Below, one piece after another: positions 8,967 through 17,800 of a DNA stretch of 64,000 bases (the first letter of the stretch is position 1; every line of letters starts with the position of its first letter). Origin of the DNA: Sphingopyxis sp. MSC1_008 (lineage in GTDB: Bacteria > Pseudomonadota > Alphaproteobacteria > Sphingomonadales > Sphingomonadaceae); the NCBI RefSeq assembly GCF_023197165.1, contig NZ_JALPRD010000004.1, positions 248,001-312,000 on the forward strand. The letters run 5' to 3'. The notes beneath the pieces were generated by a model that had not been told where the DNA came from, searched no databases, and worked only from the letters and a program-made list of their open reading frames with translations. A program made the translations under genes and the position numbers.

Positions 8967-9294
8967 TATCCAACGGCGGACGGCCAACGATGCGAAGCCC
9001 GGCGTTCCGGGCGCCGACTATCAGTTGGTCGAGTGCCGCGCCGGTATCACAGGCAACGATCCTTGCCGCGTGATTGTGATTACTTCCGATGCGGGAACGA
9101 CGACATTCGGGTCAGGACTGCGCCGGGCATTAGCGCTGCGGTGACCGTCAAAGCGATCCTTTGATCGGCGTTGCCCTCCGACCGGGCGCCGATCGGGGTT
9201 CGCGTTTGAAAGCTGCGTGACAAACAAAATGATGCCGAGACTGCTCGGGGGCGGCCAGCGCGTATAGAGACGCCGAACCGCCCACAGCAAGAGG
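8967..9294. other. Convergent intergenic region with hairpins and a coding-like remnant
   Basis: These 328 bases lie between the stops of the kinase (plus) and a TonB receptor (minus). GCCCGG at 8997-9002 pairs with CCGGGC at 9007-9012 across a four-base loop. GATCGGCG at 9163-9170 pairs with CGCCGATC at 9187-9194. Either could end transcription. A 54-codon open stretch at 8983-9144 reads like protein but lacks a start; it is listed separately. Confidence 0.5.
8983..9144 (+). pseudogene. Possible 3' remnant of a small gene
   Basis: In one frame this stretch reads PGADYQLVECRAGITGND followed by PCRVIVITSDAG, TTTFGSGLRRALALR and a TGA. The mix of residues looks like real protein rather than random GC-rich sequence, but there is no ATG or GTG with a ribosome-binding site at its beginning. 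The frame also differs from that of the kinase upstream. It may be the tail of a decayed gene or of a short gene with an unusual TTG start (the TTG codes the Leu of YQLVE). I do not recognise the family. The call rests only on composition. Confidence 0.25.
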
Positions 9295-11634
9295 TCAGAA
9301 GCGGAAGTCGATCGTCGCGCCATAGGTGGCGCCGCGCGCCGGAGCGATCCAGTAGGATTGGCCGGCCCCTCCGTTGAAGCCCGTTAGTGCGTCGAATGTC
9401 AGTCTCGAATAATTCGTTCCAAGCAGGTTGCGGGCGAAGACCGAAGCGCTCCAGCTGCGATCCGGGTCGCGAACGCCAAATCGTGCGTTCAGCAGCGTCT
9501 TGGCCGAAATATCGAGCACGGGATCCGGCGTCGTTCCGGCGAACTGTGAGCTCTCATAGGTCACGTCGGCTTGTCCGAAGATGGTCAGGCCGGGTGCGAC
9601 TTCCTTGGCATATTCACCGTTCAGCAAAAGACGCCATTTCGGGACAGTCGCCAATTGCGAGACAGGCGACGTCAACCCGGCGGCGGAGCATGAGCCCGTC
9701 CCGGGCGCCTGCGCCGCACTGCACGCAACCACGAAATCGCCGGAATAGGTAGCGCGGTTATACAGCAGTCCGCCGACCAGCGTCAGCTCATCTGTGGGCC
9801 GCGCCGTGACGTTGAAGTCAACGCCTTTACTGATGATGTAGGGTGCGTTGCCTTGGGCGAAGTTACCCGCGCCAACCCCAGAGGGGACGTACACCGAGGT
9901 CTGGAAATTCTTCACCTTGTTGTGGAAGAGCGCCAGGGTCACGAACACGCGGTTGTCGAAGAACCCGCCCTTTAGGCCGAGTTCATAGTTCATCGGAATT
10001 TCGGGCCGGATGACCGGGAAGGCGATTGGCGGCGCAGTCTGGTCATTGACCGCCGGCCCCTTGTATCCGCGCGTCGCCGTGAAATATGTCATCAGGCTCG
10101 GCGACCATTCATACTGCGCGCCGAGCTTCCAGGAGAAATTGTTGATCGTCACCGACTCGTCGACGGGAGCGATATAAAAGGCGGGATTGAACGCATATCC
10201 GTAGCTGGCAAGCGTCGGCGTCGTGAGGGGCGTCAGCGCGGTGGACACGTCGGACAGCTTGTCATGGGTATAGCGCGCCCCGGCGATGAGCGAGAACTGG
10301 TCTGTTACGTGAAATGTCGCTTGGCCGAACGCCGCGTAGGTGCGCTGATCGATGTCCAGGAAGTTTACACGGCCGATCGCCGTGAGCGGGGGGATGCCAA
10401 GGAGCGGGAGGATCGCCGGCGGAAGCCCCAAAAGACCCGCCTGAATGACGGAATCCTTCTGATTCTTGCTGAAATAGAACAGGCCGAGCTGATACTCGAA
10501 CCGCTGATTCGAAGGTGAGGTCAGTCGGATTTCCTGGCTGAAGATCTGCAGATCCTCGGCCGTCAGGTTGGTGTCGAGGATATTCTCCGAGAGGAAATCG
10601 CTGTCGCCGCCGGGGCCCTTATAATCCAGATCGCCGAGTTTGGTACGGCGGTACGCGGTAATCGAAGTCAGCGTGTGGTCACCGAGACCGAGATCGACCT
10701 GTCCCGAGACACCCAGCTTCTCGGTACGGCCGGGAGTCTTTGCGTTGCCGAGCGGGCAATTTTCTCGATTGTCCAGGCTTGCGACGATCCCGCACACGGC
10801 GAGTCTGGCTTGAAGTGCTGGGGTCGGGGCGATGGCATAGGCGATGTCGCGCTGCCCGTTGCTGCCGCCGCGGCTATAGTCCGCGATCAGGTTTACCTCG
10901 AGATTGCTGGTCGGCTCCCACCGCAAACGCCCACGGACGCCGCGATTGTAGCCTTCGGGCTCCTTTCCTGTAATCGTGTTCCGGACGATACCCCGGGTTT
11001 CGGTGTTGTAGCCGCTCACGCGAAGGGCAAGGTCTTCGCCGAGCGGAACATTCACCGTAAGCTGCTGGCGATGAGCCCCGAAATCCTCGATCTCAGCTCG
11101 GCCTATGACTTCGAACCTGTTGAAAACGGGCGCCTTGGTGACGACGTTGATCACACCCGCCGATGCGGTGGTACCGAACAGCGTTCCCTGCGGTCCGCTC
11201 AGGACTTCGATGCGCTCCACGTCAAACAGATCGCTGATCTGCGGCCCGCCGACCACGGGCGGACCAAGGTCGACACCATCGAGCAGAACGGCGACCGCGC
11301 CCGCGGAGGACCTCGTCACGCCGTTGGTTGAGAGTCCGCGGATGGCACCGCTGGACGAAACCGAAGGAACAGAGCGCGAAAGGTCGCTCACATTATAGAT
11401 ACGCTGGCGATCGAGTTGCTCGCTGCCGATCGCGTTCACCGATACGGGGACGTCGATGATACGCTCTTCGCGCTTCTGCGCCGTGACGATGATTACGGCA
11501 TCGTCGACCGCTTCCGCGCTCTGCGGCGAGTCGGGTTGAACGGTTTGGGCGAAGGCTCCCGTGCATGTGAAAGCAGACGCCGCAAGCGCGATGAGCGATG
11601 CTTGCACGTTACGCGAAGAACTTCGAACGGACAT
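9295..11634 (-). CDS. TonB-dependent outer-membrane receptor
   Basis: The 779-residue protein has a signal peptide ending AFA-Q, a TonB-box-like region (DAVIIVTAQKREE), and a plug domain with the family motif RIEVLSGPQGTLFG, here followed by TTASAGVINVVTK. A 22-strand barrel ends in IDFRF, a terminal aromatic. It imports a ligand across the outer membrane using TonB energy; ligand identity cannot be read. The ATG at 11634 has GGGAGAAAG upstream; an in-frame ATG at 11700 would precede the signal peptide. Unlike most receptors here it has no co-directional neighbour, so it is an orphan. The usual GRNT of the plug motif is replaced by GTTA, a small deviation also seen in some sphingomonad receptors. 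Confidence 0.9.
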   Translation of the reverse strand: MSVRSSSRNVQASLIALAASAFTCTGAFAQTVQPDSPQSAEAVDDAVIIVTAQKREERIIDVPVSVNAIGSEQLDRQRIYNVSDLSRSVPSVSSSGAIRGLSTNGVTRSSAGAVAVLLDGVDLGPPVVGGPQISDLFDVERIEVLSGPQGTLFGTTASAGVINVVTKAPVFNRFEVIGRAEIEDFGAHRQQLTVNVPLGEDLALRVSGYNTETRGIVRNTITGKEPEGYNRGVRGRLRWEPTSNLEVNLIADYSRGGSNGQRDIAYAIAPTPALQARLAVCGIVASLDNRENCPLGNAKTPGRTEKLGVSGQVDLGLGDHTLTSITAYRRTKLGDLDYKGPGGDSDFLSENILDTNLTAEDLQIFSQEIRLTSPSNQRFEYQLGLFYFSKNQKDSVIQAGLLGLPPAILPLLGIPPLTAIGRVNFLDIDQRTYAAFGQATFHVTDQFSLIAGARYTHDKLSDVSTALTPLTTPTLASYGYAFNPAFYIAPVDESVTINNFSWKLGAQYEWSPSLMTYFTATRGYKGPAVNDQTAPPIAFPVIRPEIPMNYELGLKGGFFDNRVFVTLALFHNKVKNFQTSVYVPSGVGAGNFAQGNAPYIISKGVDFNVTARPTDELTLVGGLLYNRATYSGDFVVACSAAQAPGTGSCSAAGLTSPVSQLATVPKWRLLLNGEYAKEVAPGLTIFGQADVTYESSQFAGTTPDPVLDISAKTLLNARFGVRDPDRSWSASVFARNLLGTNYSRLTFDALTGFNGGAGQSYWIAPARGATYGATIDFRF

Positions 11635-12625
11635 TGTGATCTTTCTCCCTTGGCCCAGGCGCTGTTTCGCACCCCGCGGCCTTTCAACTCCAATTTTCAC
11701 AAACAGTCAATCCTGATCGTAAATCAACGAGGAAATTTCGTCCGTGGAGCGTGACCTTTTTGTCGCACATTGCCCGAGCATTTCGAATGTGGAAACGCAT
11801 TACGTTATGCGCGATCACATCCCGGCCAGCGCTACAGTGCTAATGGAAACCTGGACGCTGAGAGTTCAGAAATAGCGGTAGAGCGGTTTGACGTCGCATC
11901 GCCAGCGCAAATGCTCGATGCGTTTCGCGACCGTACACCTAAGCGATCTGGACGACCCCGCCCGGAAACTTTTCTTTCTGTCACCACAGCTTGTATGGGC
12001 CACGGGACGGTATCTCGTTTGGCTTGTTGACGGTCTTTTTCTTCGGCTGCTGTGCCGACGAGAGTACTCGTCTTACGCACAAAAGCGGATCGCGGGCATC
12101 AATAGTCCTTGAGAGGTTGCCTTCAAAATTTCTCCAGTTTTTGCGTTCGTTTTCATGCTCTTATATAATTGACGGTACAAATGACGGTCAAAGTGGACCA
12201 AATTTTTTTTTGACTTTTTAATTCAATAGCTTAGGTGCTTTCGAATAATTGAGTGGGAATGATCAACGGCTCCATTAATCAAGAATATACGTTTATTTAC
12301 AACAATTTAATATTTGTTCCTTGCATTGCCTGCCGCTGACATCCTCAGAATCACAAACGATGTCCCCGCGTGACGATTTTGTCGGCTTGGGAGTGAGCCG
12401 CAAAGAATGCTGCGGTCGGTCGGATCTCCGGTAGCGGATCCTTAAATCCGCAATGCCGGAAGTTTCCCTGCCGGGCAGCAAGCTCCGGACTCAAGTCAGA
12501 CGTCCCGACGGTCCATCGCAATAACGTCTCCGATGATCAGCATAATGCTGGCTTAACCATAGTGCAGTGCAGCATGGCGAATTGGCCGAGGTTAACCTCG
12601 GCGCAACAACAAGGGGTCGTTCGCC
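11635..12625. other. Long AT-rich intergenic region upstream of the RTX gene
   Basis: Nearly 1 kb separates the divergent TonB receptor and first RTX gene. No convincing gene lies here: the short open frames lack ribosome-binding sites and read as random. The part from about 12110 to 12340 is unusually AT-rich for this genome, with a T9-type tract near 12200, and is a good candidate for promoter or nucleoid-protein control. GCGGAT at 12434-12439 pairs with ATCCGC at 12446-12451. A perfect 18-bp palindrome at 12585-12602 is listed separately. Confidence 0.5.
12585..12602. promoter_or_regulatory. Perfect 18-bp palindrome just upstream of the RTX gene
   Basis: GCCGAGGTTAACCTCGGC reads the same on both strands, without a loop. 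It ends 23 bases before the ATG at 12626 and just before the AAGGGG ribosome-binding site. It could be a dimeric regulator site or, in RNA, part of a leader structure. No second copy was noticed in the window. Confidence 0.5.
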
Positions 12626-14809
12626 ATGCCAAGCCTGTACATCTCGCCTGCCGGATCCGGGGACAAAAGTGGCAGCGATATCAACAACGCAGCGTCGATC
12701 GGTTCGCTCAACACACTGATCGGAAGAGCGGGACCGGGGGGCGAGGTGCTGCTGCTGGCCGACCAGGGCGACTATAACGTCACCGGTATTCTCGGTATCA
12801 CCCGCGGCGGGACGGATGGTCAGTCGGTGGTTGTGCGCGGCATCGATTCCGGCGGAAACGCCATGGCGGCGCATTTCACCGGCTCGCGCCCGGCCGACTG
12901 GCAGGCGGGCGATGCCTCCGGCAACGAGCTGTTCAAACTCGGCGCGGGCGCAGACAATCTCGAATTTCGCGACCTCAGGATCGACAATGTCGGCACGGCG
13001 TTTCGCGTCACCGCCGATCTCGGCAATCTCCATATCGAGGGTGTCGACGCGAACAATGTCCGTCGCTTCTTCGAGGATTATTCCAGCGCGCCTTCGGGCA
13101 CCGCGACGATCACCGGGCTGACGATCCGCGACGTCGATGTGCAGGGCTTCTCCAGAGTCGCGATCCGCCTCCAGTACGACACCAACGATGTGGTGATCGA
13201 CAATGTCACGGCGGACATGGCCGGGCAAACGGGCGACGACCTGCCCGCGGGCGTTCATCTCGACGGCACCGTCCACAATGTCACGCTCAACCGGGTGGTC
13301 ATGGAAAATGTCCAGAGCACCGCCGGCGCCTATTTCAACGGCGACGGCTTCGCGAGCGAGCGCGGTGTCTATGACATACGCTTTATCGACACGGTCGCAC
13401 GCGGCAGCAGCGACGGCGGCTATGACCTCAAGTCGAACGGCACGCTGATCGTCCGCGCGCTCAGCGAGGAGAATGGCCGCAACTACCGCCTCTGGGGCGA
13501 GGCGACGCTGATCGACTCGGTCGGCCTCAACCCGGTGTTGCGCGGCGGCATCTCCGAGCAGAATCAGCTCTGGCTCGACGACGACGCCGACGTCACGGTG
13601 ATCGGCGGGCGCTTCGACGATGCCGGATCGCGCACCAAGGTGATCTCCTCGCAGGGGCATCTTAGCTTGCAGGGCGTCGCGATCACCCGGTCCGAGCTCT
13701 CGACGCTCGTCACCCGCGATTCGCTTCCCGGCCTCGACGGCATCGAGACGATCCGCGAAACGCTGACCGTCGATCGAGGCGACGCCTCGCCCGGCGCGAC
13801 TGGCTATATCGCGCTGCTTCCCCTGCCCGCGACAGCCACGGCGGACGCGATGCTGGGCACCGCAGGCGACGATATCTTCCTGGTCGACGATATCGGCGAC
13901 CGGATCACCGAGGCCGCCGACGCCGGGTTCGATCGGGTCGAGACGACGCTGGGCAGTTACTCGCTCGCCGGCAACATCGAGCAGCTGATCCGCCGCGGCG
14001 CCGCCGATTTCATCGGCAACGGCAACGCGCACGCCAATGCGCTGATCGGCGGCGCGGGCAGCGACACGCTCGGCGGGCTCGGCGCCAGTGACGACATCGC
14101 CGGCAACTCGGGCGACGATATGCTCGTGGGCGGCAATGGCGAGGATATGCTCGCGGGCCAGTCGGGTGCCGACGTGCTGCTCGGCGGCTGGCAGTCGGAC
14201 ACTCTCTTTGGCGGCACGGGGGCGGACCGGCTGGTCGGCGACCAGGAATGGTTGAGCAGCCAGGGCGCCAACGACCGGCTCGACGGCGGCGGCGATGCCG
14301 ACCTGCTGATCGGCGATGCGACCAATATCTATGGCAGCGGCAAGGGCGGCAGCGACCGGCTGACCGGCGGCGCGGGCGACGACATATTGATCGGCGACGG
14401 CGACGTGATGACGGACAACGCCAGGGGCGGCGCCGACACACTGGAGGGCGGCGACGGCAATGACTGGCTCTATGGCGATGGCCGCGAGTCGGCAGCGACG
14501 GTGGCCGGCGGCGCCGACAAACTCTATGGCGGCGACGGCCCCGATCACCTGATCGGCGGCGGCGGCAACGACCTGCTCGCGGGCGGCGCGGGCGCCGACT
14601 GGTTCGTCTTCGCGCCCGGCTCGGGTGCCGACGAGATCAGCGATTTCACTTCGGGCACGGACCATATCGATCTCAGCGCTTTCGACATCGCGTACGAGAA
14701 GCTCGGTTTCACGGCGAGCGCGGACGGAACCCGCATCACCATGGGCACGGACAGCATCTTCGTCCGCGGCGCGCAGGGGTTGTCGCCCAATGATTTCGTC
14801 TTCGGCTGA
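12626..14809 (+). CDS. RTX-type secreted protein with beta-helix-like N-terminus (727 aa)
   Basis: The protein has no Sec signal. Residues about 1-400 form a repetitive stretch with phrases such as NLEFRDLRIDNVGTAFRV and ATITGLTIRDVDVQG, typical of right-handed parallel beta-helices (pectate-lyase and epimerase fold). A spacer module (GDDIFLVDDIGDRITEA) precedes glycine-aspartate nonapeptide repeats (GGAGSDTLGG, GGTGADRL, GGAGDDILIGDG) at about 470-655, which bind calcium. The C-terminal domain ends in NDFVFG and resembles the export tail of type I substrates. AAGGGG precedes the ATG. A catalytic role in polysaccharide cleavage or epimerisation is possible but no active site is recognised. 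It is a paralogue of the larger convergent RTX gene, and its exporter lies at 19877-23421. Confidence 0.85.
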   Translation: MPSLYISPAGSGDKSGSDINNAASIGSLNTLIGRAGPGGEVLLLADQGDYNVTGILGITRGGTDGQSVVVRGIDSGGNAMAAHFTGSRPADWQAGDASGNELFKLGAGADNLEFRDLRIDNVGTAFRVTADLGNLHIEGVDANNVRRFFEDYSSAPSGTATITGLTIRDVDVQGFSRVAIRLQYDTNDVVIDNVTADMAGQTGDDLPAGVHLDGTVHNVTLNRVVMENVQSTAGAYFNGDGFASERGVYDIRFIDTVARGSSDGGYDLKSNGTLIVRALSEENGRNYRLWGEATLIDSVGLNPVLRGGISEQNQLWLDDDADVTVIGGRFDDAGSRTKVISSQGHLSLQGVAITRSELSTLVTRDSLPGLDGIETIRETLTVDRGDASPGATGYIALLPLPATATADAMLGTAGDDIFLVDDIGDRITEAADAGFDRVETTLGSYSLAGNIEQLIRRGAADFIGNGNAHANALIGGAGSDTLGGLGASDDIAGNSGDDMLVGGNGEDMLAGQSGADVLLGGWQSDTLFGGTGADRLVGDQEWLSSQGANDRLDGGGDADLLIGDATNIYGSGKGGSDRLTGGAGDDILIGDGDVMTDNARGGADTLEGGDGNDWLYGDGRESAATVAGGADKLYGGDGPDHLIGGGGNDLLAGGAGADWFVFAPGSGADEISDFTSGTDHIDLSAFDIAYEKLGFTASADGTRITMGTDSIFVRGAQGLSPNDFVFG

Positions 14810-14832
14810 CGCGGGATTCAGCCGAAGACGAA
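14795..14832. terminator. Shared hairpin formed by the two RTX stop-codon regions
   Basis: TTCGTCTTCGGCTGA at 14795-14809 is the exact reverse complement of 14818-14832, with an 8-base loop. Each arm encodes the C-terminal FVFG-stop of one RTX gene, so a 15-bp perfect stem is made entirely of coding sequence from two convergent genes. It should end transcription in both directions. No other terminator is present, because the stops are only 8 bases apart. Confidence 0.65.
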
Positions 14833-17800
14833 GTCCGCCCGATCGAGCGTGGTCGCCCCGCGCACGAAGATCGTATCGGTGCCGCCGAGCTGGATCGTCA
14901 CCCCCGCGCTGCTCGTGGTGAAGCGCAGCGCCTCATAAGCGATGTCGAAGGCGCTGAGGTCGATCCGGTCGGCCTCGGCGCCGCCGCGGGTGAAGTCGGT
15001 GATCTCGTCGGCGCCCGAGCCGGACGCGAAGACGAAGCGGTCGCTCCCGCCGCCGCCGGTCAGCTTGTCCGCGCCGCCACGCGCGCCAGCCGCCATATTC
15101 ACCGCGTCGCCATATAATATGTCGTTGCCGAGCCCGCCGATCAGCGTGTCCGCGCCGCCGACCCCATTCGCGGTCATGCTCATCCCGTCGCCGACCAGTA
15201 TGTCGTCGCCGTCGCCGCCGTCCAGCGTGTCCCTCGCGGCGAGCGACGAGACCCATTCGGTATCGCCGACCAGAAGATCGTTGCCCGCGCCGCCATATAG
15301 CCGGTCGGTCTGCGAGCCGCCGTACAATGTGTCGTCGCCGTCCTCGCCGGAAAGCATATCCTCATTCTTGCCGCCATCGAGCCGATCGGCGCCGATGCCG
15401 CCCCGCAGCGTGTCGTTGCCGTCGTCGCCGGAGAGCGCGTCGTCGCCTTCACCGCCGGTAAGGACATTCGCTGCGGCGCTGCCAAGCAGTACATCCGCGA
15501 AGGCCGAGCCTTGCGCATTCTCGATGCTGATCAGCCGGTCGCCCATGGCATCGCCGCCGGTCGCGGTCTGGGCGCGCAGGTTGACCAGCACGCCGCCGAG
15601 CGAGCCGGCATATTCCACGGTGTCCGATCCTGCGCCGCCGTCGAGTATATCGCCGCCCGCCCCGCCGCGCAGCACGTCCGCGCCGTCGCCGCCGCTCAGC
15701 CGATCCTCGCCGCCGCTGCCGACGACGAAATTGTCGAGCGCATTGCCGGTCATCGTCGCGCCGATCGTCCCGGTATAGACAAGCTCTTCTACATTGGCGC
15801 CGAGCGTGTAGCTCGTCGCGGCGGTGCGGATGCGGTCGCGTCCCTCGCCCGCCGCCTCGATCACCTGATCGCCGGCCTCAAAGACGACATAGAGGTCGTT
15901 ACCGGTGCCGCCGCGCAGCACATCGTTGCCGCCGCCGCCATCGAGTTGATCGTCACCCGCTCCCCCGAACAAGAGATCGTCGCCGCCCCGCCCATAGAGG
16001 ATATCGCCGAGCAGCGGATCGTCGCCGCCCGTGATGCTGTCGGCATAGTTGGAGCCGATCACGGTCTCGATGCCGACCAGCCGGTCACCCTCGGCCTCGC
16101 CGCCGCAATTGACGTTGGTGACAAGGTTCACGGTGATCGCCGCGGACTTGGTGTAGTCGACCTGGTCGCGTCCCGCCCCGCCATCGAGCAAGTCCGCGCC
16201 CGCGCCGCCCACCAGCTTGTCGTCGCCATCGTGCCCGTACAGTGCGTCGTCCAGCGCCTTGCCATAGAGGCTGTTGTCGAGCGCATTTCCAGTGCCGGTA
16301 AAGCCGCCGCTGCCGGTATAGCTCAAATCTTCGACCCCGTCGGCGAGCGTCAGCGACGACAGGCCCGTGCGCACGATGTCGACCCCGCCGCCGACCGTCT
16401 CGGTCACCTCGTCGCCTTCATTGTCGACCACATAGGAGTCGTCGCCCGTGCCGCCGATCATCACATCGGCGCCCGCGCCGCCATCGAGTATGTCGTTGCC
16501 AGCGTCGCCGTCGATCCGGTTGGCGTTCGCGTCGCCCGTCAGCGTGTCGGCGAAGGCGCTGCCGACCACTGCTTCGACCCCTGACAGGCCGTCGCCCTGC
16601 GCATCACCGCCCGACACGGCGCCCGTGGCGAGGTTGACCTTCACGCCCGCGGCGCTGCCCGAATAAACCACGGTGTCGAACCCGCCCGCACCGTCGATCC
16701 GGTCGCCGCCAGCACCGCCGACGAGAATCTGATCGCCGCCGTCCCCGATCAGCGTATCGGCAAAGCCGGAGCCGATGAAACACTCGATCCCGTCGAACCG
16801 GTCGCCCTCGGCATCGCCGCCGCTGCTCGCACCGGTCTGAAGATTGATCGAGACGGCAGCCGCATTGGCGCTGTAGTCGACCGTATCGATGCCTTCCCCG
16901 CCGATCAGCACATCGGCGCCCGCCCCGCCCTGCAGCAGATCGTCGCCGCCGCGCCCGTCGAGCCGGTCCGCGCCCGCGCCGCCGTACAACGCCTCGTCCG
17001 CTCCCACCCCGGCCAGCGCATCGTCGAAGGCAGAGCCGACCAACGCTTCGATACTCATCAGCCGGTCGCCCGCCGCATCGCCGGTTCCACCCTGCACCGA
17101 CAGGGCAAGGTCGACCTGCACCGCCGCCACCGAACCCGAATAGTCGGCGGTATCGAGGCCGTCACGCCCATCGAGCAGGTCCGCGCCCTTGCCGCCGACC
17201 AGCCGGTTGTCGCCGGCGTCGCCGTTCAGCACATCGTCGAACGCTGTACCGATCAGGCCCTCGATCGCGACAAGGCTCACCCCGCCCGACGCCGTGCCCG
17301 CCGCGAGGTCCGCCGTCACCATGCTCGCGCTGGTCGAAAAGTCGGCAATATCGAAACCCACGCCGCCGTCGAGCCGGTCCGCGCCGCCCTTACCGGCCAG
17401 CCGGTCGTCCCCGGCGCCGCCCGACAGCGCATTGACCGCGCCATCGCCGATCAGCACATCGCCAAAGCCCGAGCCGACCAGATTCTCGATCCCCGCGAGC
17501 ACATCGCCCTGGGCATCGCCGCCGCTACCGGTGCCGCCCAGCACCGCATTCACCGCCGCGGCGCTTGCTGAATAATCGGCGGTGTCGATCCCGGCGCCGC
17601 CGGTCAGCCGGTCCGCACCCGCGCCGCCGATCAGCGCATTGGCGAAGCCGTCGCCGGTCAGCACGTCGGCGAAACCCGAGCCGATCAGCCGCTCGACCCC
17701 CTGGAGCCGGTCGCCTTGGGCGTCACCGCCAATCCCGGTGCCGGCGACGAGGTCGACCGTGACCGCGCCGCCGCTGCCCGAATAATCCGCGCTATCGAAA

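Noticed and set aside
12491..14665. A 724-codon open frame antisense to the first RTX gene
   Set aside because: Its Val-Ala-Ala-rich repeats mirror the glycine-aspartate repeats on the true coding strand.
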